A stretch of DNA of 64,000 nt. It comes from Amoebidium appalachense. Its lineage: Eukaryota; Ichthyosporea. Shown here one piece after another: positions 12,668 through 24,016 of the stretch. Where the stretch lies: positions 10,726,001 to 10,790,000 of the forward strand of contig CAVNZM010000002.1 of NCBI GenBank assembly GCA_963693365.1, given 5' to 3'. A program made the translations under genes and the position numbers. The notes beneath the pieces were generated by a model. The model made no database searches and was not told the origin of the DNA. It worked only from the letters and a program-made list of their open reading frames with translations. The number at the start of each line of letters is the position of its first letter. Positions within the stretch are counted from its first letter, which is position 1.

Positions 12668-13620
12668 TCTTAGCGAGCTGCTGGGCCGCACCGTGGGCTG
12701 GCTTGCCGCCTGCAAGTTCAGCGACGCCGTCACAAACCTGCGCGTGGCCGCTGCAGAGGTGCCGGCTGCCCGCCGGCCTGGGGACGGGCCACGGGGGAGG
12801 GGGGTGGCGGGGCTGACACGGGTTGGCAGGCACGGCGGCGGGCGGGGGGGCTGGTGATGGGGCACACGGTCACGGTGCTGCAGCACCTGACCGCCCTGCT
12901 GCACTTCTACTGCTCGCTGAGCTTTGTCAGCAAGAAGCCGCGCTTTAGAACCTTTGTGCGCCCCCCCCCTCTCTCTCCTCTCGGCCTGCTGATCGGATCG
13001 GACGTGCACTCTCTTTCCTCCTACCCTTCTTCGGGTTTTCTTTTCTATAGTCATGGTCCATCACTTTATTGATCAGTGTCATAGCAACATGCTTCGTGCA
13101 TCGTGTGTGTTTTTGTGTGTGTATGCTCGTGTTTTTCACCTCCCGTACATAGGGCACTGTCCCCGCCCCTCTTGCCCTCTTGGCTTCTTGCTTCTTCTTT
13201 CACCACTGCACACCACGCTTCCTTACCCCTGCTGCTTGCACCCTGTGCCCTTTTACTCTGCGGCCCACACCTCTCCTTGCTGCCTTCCACCGGGCACCTC
13301 TCGTCTTCCCCTGTCCCCACCAGGGCCTGCTGTGTGCTGAGGCCGGGTCTGCAGGGGCCCAGCCAGGTGGACCGTGTGCGGGAGCTGGTGGTGGCCACCC
13401 GGGAGGCCATCCGCAGCCACCCGGCCAGCCCCGAGCTGCAGGCGCTGGACACGGCCCTGGGCGCTCTGGTGGCCTACGTGGCCACCTTCCGCCCCGCCAT
13501 GGACGTATATCCACCTGCCCTGCAAGTGCAGCGGCTCCTCGCATATGTGTGCGCCTGTGTGTCCCACTATGTGTGTTTGGCACACCCAAGCCACCACGTT
13601 GCCCCCCTCCCCCTCCCCCC

Positions 13621-13668
<48 letters not shown>

Positions 13669-14846
13669 CCACACACACACAAATACACGGACACGGGGGC
13701 ATTAACATCCCAACCAACCCCCATCACCACCACCCACCCATCCCCCTCATTGCCACCACACTGCCCCTTTCCACACGCTGTTAGGCCTGTGTGTGCTCCT
13801 TGACCCCCACACGTACGTCAAGCTGGCTCACGGGCGGGCCAGCAGCAGCACGTACGGGGAAGCCGCCCACGAGGCCGGGCAGGTGCTGGCCATGCTCAAG
13901 GCCATCCCCCCCGGACCGCTGGACCCCCTGGTGGCTGTGCGCAGGTGGGCAGCCCGCTGGGCCTGGCCGGGGCGCAGCTGACGGCTGGGGCACAGGCACG
14001 AGCTGCAGGTGCTGCGGCTGCTGCTGGCAGGGCACGGGCGCGTTGAGGCCCATGTCTTCCTGGACGCCACGCTGGGCCTGGCCAGGGCCCACAGCACCCT
14101 GCAGGCCTGGACCGCCCTGGCCCCCCCGCAGGGCGGGCCTGACACCGGCAGCAACCACGTGCAGGGGTGGCTGGGCGAGCTGCTGGGGCTGCTGGGGGCC
14201 AAGCACAGCCTCTACTTCCACGCCCTGCTGGCCGGCCTGCGCCCCGCAGACACAGCCCCACCGGGCACCCGCTGGCCCCACGACCACGTGCGCAGGTACG
14301 GGCCTCATATATGCCCAAATAAGGCAGGTGGAGGGCTGGACCTAAAGCCTCGTACACGGAGAAGTAAAGAAAGGGAAGGTTTAGGCTCTCGGGAACATAG
14401 GGGATAGGTGCATCAGTAGTGGCAGAAGGGCACTGTTAGCGGCACCAGCCACCAGGAGGTGTGACCAGCCAAGAACCAGCACGCTTGGGGCTGTGTTTCC
14501 ACACTGGATGGCTCGTGTGCAACACACGTTGAGTATGGCTGCAGAGTAGGAAAGGCTTGGTCTCGACAGACCCGGGGCAGGGAGAAGGATTCATGCTCTC
14601 TGCGACTCTGTGCCAGCACCATAATTGGCCACTAGTGCGCCTGGACACATAGTGCCAGCACCATAATTGGCCACTAGTGCGCCTGTACACATAGTGCCAG
14701 CGCCATAATTGGCCACTAGTGCGCCTGGACACATAGTGGGGGTGTGCTGACTGCGGGGCAGCATCGAGCAGTTCTGCCGCCGCAACGAGGGTGCCATAGT
14801 CAGCCTGCTCTTCAACGCCCGCCACACACCCTTCAGCCCTACAGGG

Positions 14847-14885
<39 letters not shown>

Positions 14886-15526
14886 GGGGCCATCTCCTGC
14901 AGTGGCGCTAACCCCCCTTCCCAGCTATCAGCTGCCCGGGCCCATGCCGCAGCTAGACGGGCTGGCGTCTGTGCCAGTCTTCTTTTCGTGGCCAAAGGCA
15001 CGTGCAGTGGCCGGCAGACGGGGGGGGAAGGGAGGGGGAGGGAGGGGGTTGCTGAAGGGGTGTGTGTAGGAGCTGGGGCGCAAGCAGCAGATCAACGTGG
15101 TGGTGCTCGTGCTGGACGGATGGCCGAGGATGGCCCAGACTGGCCGCACCGAGTATCTGCGGTATGCAACACCCCCCCCCCCGCCTCCTCCCTCCCCCCA
15201 CCCCCCACCACCACCACCACCCACCCACCCCCACCTGGCCCAGGGGCCTCTGACACCCTTCTTGTGCAGGGACGATCTTGGGCCGGCCAGCACTCACTAT
15301 GTGGCCGCAATTGATGCAAACGTCTGCCTGGCCGTGACCCAGATGGCCCGCCGGCCCCCAGACGACCCCGCCACCACCGCCTTCATGGCCGGTATGGCCC
15401 CCCCCAGAGCACACACTGGCAGGGGGCCTGGCCTGGGGCCTGTATTTAAACATGGACGGGCCGGGCGGCTGTGCAGAGCTGCTGGGGCTGCTGCGGCCGG
15501 CGGGGCTGGTGGGGTGGGGCAAGTAG
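12668..15526 (+). CDS. KICS2-like protein (KICSTOR subunit)
   Basis: Probable homologue of KICS2/C12orf66, the KICSTOR component that holds GATOR1 on lysosomes in amino-acid control of mTORC1. Exons found: 12668-12758, 12830-12955, 13355-13504, 13785-13944, 13996-14295, 14762-14845, 14925-15006, 15070-15161, 15270-15391, 15477-15526 (TAG). From recall, the family pattern is matched along the C-terminal two thirds: HELQVLRLLLAGHGRVEAHV, LGAKHSLYFHALL, IEQFCRRNEGAIVSLLFNAR, INVVVLVLDGW, DDLGPASTHYV, ending LRPAGLVGWGK. Phases agree from exon 4 onward. The exon 3 to exon 4 junction is out of phase with my borders, so that boundary is wrong or an indel exists. Exon 7 could instead end at 14997 with a GC donor. 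The start codon was not found and probably lies in an upstream exon. Assignment rests on remembered similarity, not a search. Confidence 0.7.
14611..14736. repeat. 42-bp tandem repeat in an intron of the KICS2-like gene
   Basis: Three copies (14611, 14653, 14695) containing CATAATTGGCCACTAGTGCG lie between exons ending 14295 and starting 14762. Confidence 0.88.
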
Positions 15527-17099
15527 CTACGGGCGCGGCGGGTAGACGTACAGCTCCACCAAGCGCAGGTACAGCCGCTGGTCGGCCGGGTTGCGGCGGA
15601 AGCCCAGGTACAGGTCTGTCTTGCCGTATGTCTCGCGCTTGCTCTGGTACACCTGCACGCCGTCGGCGCGGCTGTAGACCGTGTTGGCTATGTTGCTGGC
15701 CTTGACGTCCTTCTTGCTGTGCACCACGGCCACCATGGGCCCCTGCCTGTGCGTGCACTTCTTGTCCTTGTGAGCCAGCGGCGCCGCCTTGATGTGGAAG
15801 CTCACCGTGCCCTTCTCGCCCACCCCGAGGAACGGTGTCTCCTGTGCCCCCCCCCCCCCAGTCAGCCCCGTGGCCGGCCCCGGGCAAGCAGGCAGTAAAG
15901 CCAGCGGGGTGCCTACGGGCAGCTTGCGCACAAAGCTGTCGAAGCTGAGCACGGTTGACCGGCCCCCGCTGAGGTGCCGCGCAAACCACTCGTCCCCCAG
16001 GGAGCCCGGCACCAGGCCGTCACGCACAAAGGCCACATAGTAGGCCCCGCGCTCCTTGGAGTATTTGGGCGTGAACCGCACCTGCACGCTGCAGCCCCCC
16101 GTCAGTCCCTGCCCTGCTGCCCCCACCACCCACCCAGCCGTGCACTGGGTGGGTGCCCACCGCCCAACCAACCGTGCACGGGGTGGGCCCAGTGTGTGTG
16201 TGCGCGCTAGTCTGTGACCGTGCACAGCGCCCTGCCCGTGCACCCGTGCAGTCACACCGAGTGTTACTGGCCTGTGCATACACCCGTGTGCATGCGTAAG
16301 AGAGGTGTGTGTGTGTGCGTGCGTGCGGGGGGGAAGGGGGGGGGGGGGGGGGGGGGGGGGGGTTGTGTGCATGCAGGTTAGTGTGTGTGTGTGTGTGTGC
16401 GTGTATGTGCACCAGCACGCGTGCGCATGTGTGTGTGTGGGCGCGCACCCACCCACACCTTGTGTGTGTGCAAGTGTGGCCTCTGTGTTTCATGTGAGCC
16501 TCGTAAGAGTGCACCCCTGCACACAAGCATGGTGCGTTATGGTTATCTGTATGTGTGTGTGTGTGCACTTACGGCTGGCTGTGTGCTGTATATGTGTGTG
16601 TGTGTGTGTACCTCTTTTTGTCGGAATTAGAAACCTCTATTGTCCACTCGTTGTCAGCAGGGGCACTGATAGCAAACTGGCGGAACTTGACCGTGTCACG
16701 ATCATCTATAGACGGACACTCGGCCCTTTTGGCCGAAGGTGCTGCCTGCCCGCTCTGTCAGTCCCCCCAGCGTCTCCCCCCCCCCCCCCCCCCCCCCCCC
16801 CTTCCGCCGCACCCACGCACCTCTTCCTCGCTCTCTGGCTGTGGGTCTGGCCTGCGTGGCCGCTTGACGCTGGTCTCCGGCTTGTCAGCTGGGCGCGGCT
16901 CTCGCGGCTCTGCCGGGCGCTTCTCGCGGCTGGGGGGCAGCTGGCGCGGCAGAGGGGGCGGGAGGTCTGTGAGGGCCGGCAGCAGCGGGCCGGCCGTGTG
17001 TGCGGCCAGCAGGCCCTGCAGGTACGACACGCGCTTCTCCAGGTCCAGCACCTTGCCCGCCAGCTCTACGCACCGCGCACACTTGCCCTTGTCCCCCAT
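15527..17099 (-). CDS. Unrecognised 302-aa protein, 4 exons, complete
   Basis: Exons (descending): 17099-16821, 16754-16612, 16088-15917, 15841-15527 (TAG). All borders are AG/GT with matching phase; the 909-nt sum is 302 codons plus stop. The N-terminus has a CX2C pair (KCARCVELAG) running into a short leucine-rich helix, then a proline-rich basic linker with KRPRRP that could be a nuclear signal. The rest looks like a folded beta-rich domain (VKFRQFAISAPADNEWTIEV; YGKTDLYLGFRRNPADQRLY). I recognise no family. Its stop codon directly abuts the stop of the convergent KICS2-like gene, so the two transcripts must overlap at their 3' ends. Confidence 0.75.
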
Positions 17100-17349
17100 C
17101 CTGCTGCACGCCCAGGCGGCTGGCGAGCTGAGGCGGCCTAAGAAAGGAAACCCTTTACGTTAACAAGCAAAGGCCTGACAAAGAAAACCATACAGGCTCA
17201 CAAACGAGTGTTTGAACCGTCAAATATGATACACCGGCAGGCTGGTTTGGCCAACCGCCAGAAACAGCATTTTGCCTTGCAGCGCTCAGAAAACCCTGGG
17301 TTCGAATCGGGGCTCGACAATCTTATGTTCCTCGTACAAGGGGGGAAAT
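17100..17349. other. Spacer with a tRNA-like B box
   Basis: Contains GGTTCGAATC near 17297-17306, matching a pol III B box, with an approximate T-arm around it. No pairing acceptor stem or clear A box, so at most a tRNA-derived relic. Confidence 0.25.
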
Positions 17350-18404
17350 TTTTTTTTTCTTTTGACTGGATTTATTCGACGGAAAGATATGCAAGCATGC
17401 ACGGCATACTGAGAAGACAATAAAAACTTCACGAGTTATCCAGTAACAAGTGCATACTGAGATACCTGAACAGTGTGTGAAAATCATATAAAAACTTATG
17501 AAAATCATATAAATTCTCAATGTGACGACCAACAGAATTCAACAAAAAGTCTAATTTAAAAGTGTTCACATTGCCAGCCAGTGTAGCAGACACTCGTAGG
17601 GAAAGAGGTAAAACGCGACATAAAAACTCACACCTATCAACATGCTTGCGATTAAAAAGTTCAGCACAAGAGTGGCACCAGCGGCGATGGAAACAAGAAT
17701 TACAACGCCACTGCACAACTTCCCAGGCAATATCAACATCAGAGCACCATACAGACTTAATATCTACTAGGGTGGTATCCATATGTACAGCAGGAGAAAT
17801 GTATCCTGCCAAAGCTCCCAAAAAGCGATAATGATCAGTACCGGTGTTGCCTAAGGAACATAACACATGCCGACTGAGTTTTACCTTTGATTTCTCTACC
17901 AGAACGAGAAAGAAACTTATACTGCGTATAGTAATAACTCGAAAAGGCAGAAAAAACAGGAAGAGAAAAGAAAGAGGGAGTGAGATAGCGAGAGGAAGAA
18001 TCAGGTTGAAAGAGGGTAGGCTGAGGACATTCAGAAGTGGCGTTGGTGAATCGGGGGGGAAGAGGGATGGAGGGAGGGGGGGGAAAGAAAGCATAAAGAG
18101 GATGACCATCAGGTATCCTAACTAAATGAAAACAAAAACGAAGAGACAATTCCTCCATACGACAAACAGCAGACGACAATCTAAACATACTGATTAAGGG
18201 AGGCACAAACCGATTACGAAACAAAGTGCGCAGTGCAGTACCCTGAAAATCGTCGAACTCTTTCAGCGCCACGGCCGCCTCGCGAGGTGGGGCGCAGGCC
18301 AATAGCGGAAGTCCATATTCGAAAGTTGGCCGTGAAAAAGTTTTATAGTAGAGAAGAAGGTTCGCAGGATGGATCACAGACTCCCGTTGAAACATATTTG
18401 ACAC
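17350..18404 (-). pseudogene. 5'-truncated non-LTR retrotransposon (LINE) ORF2 relic
   Basis: The minus frame from 18404 contains YYKTFSRPTFEYGLPLLACA and later ALRTLFRNRFVPP, typical of the segment just after the reverse-transcriptase domain in LINE ORF2 proteins (a YK.L..P..EYG pattern). Downstream, another frame (from about 17900 to 17429) carries a Cys/His cluster, CNSCFHRRWCHSCAELF, like C-terminal zinc motifs of some LINEs. The two frames are shifted relative to each other near 17880-17900. A sense A-rich stretch at about 17360-17350 could be the 3' tail. The catalytic reverse-transcriptase part is missing, as expected for 5' truncation. Confidence 0.6.
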
Positions 18405-18781
18405 GATGTGAAGCTTATCCTTCGCACGAGGGGGAAAATCAAGGTATGATAGAAGGCCTATTCTATTGTAGAAGGCCTACATAGGCCTAGGTGTATCTAT
18501 TGTAGAAGGCCTATTACATAGGTGTATCTATTGTAGAAGGCCTTGGGAATAATTATTATAACTCGTGCTGCCGTTTATATGCCGGCACCAAGGCCAACAG
18601 TGCTTGCAACCAACAAGTTATACTTGCAAGGGCCGATGTGACATGATAGACATCATATGTACATATGTCGTGGAGATAGTGTGGTTTTTTTGTTGTTTTT
18701 TTTGAAGAAAAAAAAAACTTTGAAGTTCAAATAAAAAATCAGAGTGTGTGTGGAGTGTCAACTTATTGACCAGTCCCAGAG
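18405..18781. other. Spacer with short direct repeats
   Basis: Contains repeats of TGTAGAAGGCCTA type sequence (18460-18545) and AT-rich DNA. No gene seen. Confidence 0.5.
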
Positions 18782-18786
18782 AGTTG

Positions 18787-18837
18787 TGACATATACTAAT
18801 CCGTCTCAGCAGATCAGCCTAAGTCTACGATCGAGAT

Positions 18838-18880
<43 letters not shown>

Positions 18881-19515
18881 GGGTCCACAGATCATCAAGA
18901 TCAAGTCCGGGGCCTCAAGATAGCTGTGCAGCTGCGTGCATCATCTTGCCTCTGCCGGCGCAGGGCAGGACCACGTCAGCTGGGACAGCCGACCAATAGA
19001 ATTCTAATTAGTGTGTAGGATAGATCGTAGGAGGACTTAGGAATGTGATTGTTCGGGCAGAAGCCCTTTGTAAATATTGGCAAGTTTTGATAGTGTATGC
19101 TGCCAAACGTATTTATATATTTCGATGACAGAGGAAAGGGGGGAGGGAGGGGGGAGGGAGATAGTATGAAATGTAGAATTAGACTCTGCGGTGCCACTAG
19201 GGGAAGGGAGAGGGGTGAGACTTAGATAAATATATTAGTGTGAGCCGATCGACTTAGCTCGTGCAGGCGCACGATAAAGTTAGATCGGAATGTACGGAAT
19301 GTGGCATCGTAGGGGGCCAGGTGATGATGATCTTGTAGGGCACGGCCTTGATGGCCTCAGTCGTAACTTAGACTCATTTCGTACGGATCTAAGTTTGCCC
19401 GTCGGAGCCTGGTCTGAATAAACTTTACCGTTTTTCTGTACACGTTCGTTCCTTTTCGTGTGTGTACACTTAGTAGAGTGCCGCGTCTCTAGTACACATA
19501 TAATAGGATACGACA
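18787..19515 (+). repeat. 5' LTR, gypsy copy 1
   Basis: 729 bp, TG...CA ends. It contains a poly-G run of about 40 nt (18839-18878), an AATATATTAG AT-rich stretch and, near its end, an ACACGTTCGTTCCTTTTCGT segment shared by all four LTRs in the window. No canonical TGG primer site follows the LTR end at 19516. Confidence 0.93.
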
Positions 19516-19664
19516 AGCTACACCTTTCTTTTAGTGCGGTTTTTCGCGCTAGGGTAACGCGGTGACAGTTCCTTCTGGGCTGTTGCTACACCTCATACAC
19601 ACAGAAAAAAAAAAAAAAAAAGAAAAAAAAAAAAACATAAACACAACCACCCGAACACCACACA

Positions 19665-20997
19665 ATGGCTAAGTTTAACGTAGACATGTTCTACGCATTG
19701 GCAGCGGAGGATAGCTCCCTGCACACACAGGTACCACAGGTTCATACACTAGACGTTAGACAGACCACAGCTTTCAGTTTTACACTCAAACACGACTCGG
19801 AAATACCTAGGTGGCTTAGGACACTCCTAGCTAACACACCCACACTAGTGTTAGACACAAAGAAGGCCCCCACTGTGGCGGCCTCGTGCTTAATGATCAA
19901 ACAGTGCATCGACCACAAAACAATGGCCGACTTATGCACCCTGATGGAGGAGCACCCGTACCGGGCCGAGCAGGCCCCCCAGGTGACGGCTCGTATATAC
20001 GAGCAGCAGTACGACGAGGGGAGGGACGAGATGGTGTCCCGGACACTCGGCCAGAAACGTCTGGCCGCACGGTTCATCCCCGACGACGAGGACGAGAACA
20101 GCACCGACGACGTGGACGGGGAGCTCGAGGCCTTCACACGGCCGGAAAACGAGCTCGAGTATACGGCCCGGCTCGTCGGCCGATACCTGACGGCCGACCG
20201 GCGCCGTACCTTCCGGGCCCAGCTCAGAGAATGGAAGTATACCTTTCCCACTTTAGATATGTCCCCCGTAGAAGCTCGTGCATTCTTTGAGAGGGAATAT
20301 CGGGTCTTTGAAGACCTTTGCGAGTTAGCTGGTGACGTGAGTGATAGGGAAAAATTCGAGTTTGCTCGTAAGGCTCTCTCTGTAAACACAGACACTGCAC
20401 GCATGTTTGGGGAGCATGATGATGTAGATGAGGTGGTGTTGCATGTTAAACGTCACTTGCTTGCCATGCACGAGGTGAAGTTCAATAAGAGGGATAAAAA
20501 GGAGGTGATGGAAGTAGACAAGAAAAAGAAGGAGAGTGGACCGAAGGGGGAAAAAGAGAAAAAAGAGGGTGAACAGCCAGATGCACTCACCATGTTGGTC
20601 AAGCAGGTTGCCGAGCTCTCCCAGGCCGTCTTCTCTGGCCGAGGGGGCTTCGGCTTCCGGGGTGGCCGTGGCGGCGACCGGGGTGGACACGGCGGTCGTG
20701 GCCGAGGTGGACGTGGAGGACAACAGCAGCAGTTCACCGAGAGGTTTGCCCCTTATCTTGCTCGTGGTGGTGGGCAGGGTAGAGGGAGGGGTGGAAATGG
20801 TGGTGAGAGAGGCCGAGGGGGGCAGGGGGGGAAGGGGGGGCCGTGGTGCACACGGTGGGCCCCCCCAGCATGACCGGGCTCCCGGTTATGCTTTGCGCCA
20901 AGGTTTTGAAGTCCCCCCTGGCCCCTTCTTTGGGGCATGTTACTTTTGTGGCCGGCAAGGGCACTCTGCTGCATATTGCCGTAGTTACAAGAGCTAT
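19665..20997 (+). pseudogene. gag, gypsy copy 1 (frameshifted)
   Basis: Encodes a capsid-like N-terminal half, an acidic stretch (DDEDENSTDDVDGELE), a Lys/Glu-rich linker and a Gly/Arg-rich RGG tail. The frame breaks in the G-rich run near 20826-20850. In the shifted frame the CCHC zinc knuckle CYFCGRQGHSAAYC follows, ending with TGA at 20998. In copy 2 the same gene is one 444-aa frame including the knuckle, so the break here is a lesion or a homopolymer error. An A-rich leader (19603-19635) precedes the ATG. Confidence 0.85.
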
Positions 20998-21000
20998 TGA

Positions 21001-22427
21001 GTTCCGGGGGAGGGGGAAGCTGGGGTCACTGAGGGAGGGGGGGACAGTGGCGGTCCCCCCCAGGTTGCAGAGAACCTTCACCCTCCCCCACCCCAGGTTA
21101 AGCTTCCCTTTGCCCCCTCACCGCCCCGATACGTGTGGGAGCCGGGCATCGTCGTGGGTCCTCAAGACAGCGTCGAGGTGGTATGGCATGAATGTTTGTG
21201 GGGTGACTCTACCAAAGGTATGAATGGTGTTAATGTTTTGTGGTTGGGGGAGGTTCCCCAGCCACAAGTGGATGGTCTCAGTGTTTCTTGTCCCAACCCG
21301 GTGTTTATTCTAACCACACCGGAGGGGGTTTCTGTGCCATTGTTTCCGGGAGGGGGGGGGGGGACACACACGAGTAAAGGGGGAAGGGGGGGGGAAGGCA
21401 CAGACACGTCGGAACATACCACCACAACAACATACGACGGTTGCAGACACACCTACACCCACACACACACACACACATACACCAAACACACACACACCAC
21501 CCACCCACACACCACACACACACACTCCACCACCACCCACATCACATACACACCCCACCCCACCCGTGCAGGCACCACAGGTAGGTATGTTGCACGTAGG
21601 TATCGAGGGTGTGAGTCTTCGTGGGCAGGGATTGGGTGTGAGTGATGATGTGTTGCTTGAATTGGAGGAGGATTTAGTTGGTTTTAGCCGGCATTATATA
21701 GACGTATGGTTAGCTGATGGTAAGTTGAAGGCTGTTGCTTTGCTCGATGGAGGGGCTCAGGTTAATTGTGTGCATGCTTCGTTTATTCGTCGTTTTAATC
21801 AGGCCGGGGGGGGAAATTCCTATTTTAGATGCTTCTAGCACAGCCTTAGGTAGTGCTAATAATAGTAGTATGTCTGTGGAAGGTGTTTGTGTGTTGCCGT
21901 GTGAGATAGGTGGCCAGGCTATGCATATTGCTTGTTATGTGGTTAAGGATTTAGCTCAAAGTGTTTTGTTGGGAGCCCCATTTTTCCGTAGACATGTGAA
22001 TGCTTTGCTCTTATTACCCAAAAGGAGGATGCCGGCTCGAAGGGTGACTCAGGAGGAGGGGGAACAACTTTATTTAACGTTAGCCACCAAAACGTCACCC
22101 GACACGATGGGGGGGGGGACCGGGACAGCACCGGTCCCACTCCCCCGACCCCCAAGAGGAAGGAGGGTCACCCCGGGTGTGAGAATGTGCAGGCAGGGGG
22201 GGAGGGTGTTGGTTTAACCCGTGGATCTGACGGGTTAACCAACACCGTGGGGGGCAGGGTGGCCACAGACCTGGCCCCCCACATACATGCACTAACTCAT
22301 CAGGAATTGCCCGGGGGCATTGGTGTGCCGGGGGGAGGGGGGGGTGCTAAGGGTGACCGCCTATATCCGGAGGTACCTCAACCTCACCCCGAGCAGCACC
22401 GATGTAATACAGGAGGTGAAATGTTAA
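21001..22427 (+). pseudogene. pol N-terminal linker and aspartic protease, gypsy copy 1 (broken)
   Basis: A conserved linker (VWEPGIVVGPQDSVEVVWHE, near 21129) is followed by a (CA)-rich repeat and then a retropepsin-like domain with AVALLDGGAQVNCVHASF near 21730-21790, where DGG replaces the usual D-S/T-G. The frame shifts in a G run at about 21806. A 346-bp segment present in copy 2 (51872-52217) is missing after AATGCTTTG at about 22009. This copy cannot make intact protease. Confidence 0.8.
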
Positions 22428-24011
22428 GTGGCACTCCGGTGAATAAGGATGCATCCACTTGTGATGGGGGTAACCCGGAGTTAGTATTGCCGTTTGGTAT
22501 GAAGGAGGGGGATTGGACGGTAGAACAGAAAAAATTGCTAGCTAAGTTATTTGATAGGACTCGGTTTGCATTTCTGGCCGATGATAACGAAGTAGGCTTC
22601 GTTAAAGGGTTTGAAATGCAGATCGACACAGGTGATAATAGGCCGGTAGTGATGCCTAGCTATAGAATGGAGCAGTATAAATTGTCGGATGTGCTAATAA
22701 TAGTGAGTGATATGTTAAAAAAGGGTCATGTGGAGCATAGTTCGAGTCCGTGGAGAAGTCCGGTGCTATTGGTTAAGAAGCCCGACGGGTCTTGGCGTCT
22801 AGTGAACGATTACAGGGCTCTGAATCGGATCACTAAGGCAGACCAATGGCCTCTCCCTAACATAGACGAGCAGCTTTCACAGCTGCACGGCTATACTCAC
22901 TTTGCTAAACTTGATTTAAAAGCAGCTTTTTGGCAGATAAGGTTGGAGGAGAGCAGCAAGGAGAAGACTGCCTTTGCACTGGGTGACCAGCTGTTCCAGT
23001 ACAAGGTGGTGCCGATGGGTTTGCTCTCCTCTCCAGCTATGTTGTGCCGGGTAATGTATAAAATTCTCCACCCTCATTTGGATGTATGCCACCCTTATTT
23101 GGATGATGTTTTAATTAAAGGTAGGTCATTTGAGGAGTTAGTTAATAATTGTGAAAAAGTATTTTTAGCTTTGGGTGAGTCTGGTCTCCGTATTAGCGGT
23201 AGCAAGACTGTGATTGGTGTGCCGGAGGTTAAGTTTTTAGGTCATATTGTGTCTAGTAATGGTCTTTCCCCTGATCCGGAGAAAATCCGGGCCATAGTTG
23301 AGTGGCCCCGTCCTCAGACTGTCACTCAACTAAGGCAATTTTTAGGTTTAACTAATTATCTTCGTCGTTATATTAAGGATTATAGTATGCTTGCTTTGCC
23401 GTTAACTAGTCAGACGGGGGGGGAGAAGAAGAATAGAATAGATTGGAATGTTGATGCTGTTTCTGCTTTCGAAAAGCTTAAGTTAGCTTTGCAGTCTTCG
23501 AGTATGCTTGTTCATCCTGATTTTTCGGGCGGGGGGGGGGATGTTTAAAGTTCGGTGTGATGCAAGTAAGGTTGCTGAGGGGGCCGTGTTATATCAAGTG
23601 CAGGAGGGGCAGGATAGGGTGATTGCTTATGCTAGTCGTTCATTTAGTAAAAGTGAACGTAGATATAGCAATCCAGAGAGAGAGTCCCATGCTATCTTTT
23701 GGGCAGTCTCACAGGCATGGAGGTATATACTCGCAGGCAGGACGTTTGAGGTCTACACCGACCACAAGCCCTGCCTAGCCATGGCCGGCACCACTCGTCT
23801 GGTCAACGAGAGGATGCAGAAGTGGGCCGCGGCTCTCGGTGAGTTCTCCTATAAATTGTTTTATGCCAAGGGTGAAACAATGGTTGACTGTGATGCTCTC
23901 TCTCGTGCTGCTTATATTCTGTTTGAAGAAGAGAAGGAGGGGGAGGGGGGGGCTAGTGAGAGACGGGGGGGGGAGGGGGGAAGGGTGGGGAGAGTGAGCA
24001 GAAAGGAATAG
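22428..24011 (+). pseudogene. Reverse transcriptase and RNase H, gypsy copy 1 (one frameshift)
   Basis: The reverse-transcriptase domain shows WRSPVLLVKKPDGSWRLVND, LKAAFWQIRL, the FQYKVVPMGLLSSPAM region and the catalytic box YLDDVLI, all intact. RNase H follows with the expected acidic start (RCDAS), YTDHKPCL and DCDALSR. A longer G run at about 23529-23540 shifts the frame between the two domains relative to copy 2. Confidence 0.9.
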
Positions 24012-24016
24012 ATGCT

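Noticed and set aside
17225-17320. tRNA gene
   Set aside because: Only a B-box-like GGTTCGAATC and a rough T-arm are present; the acceptor stem does not pair and no A box is clear.
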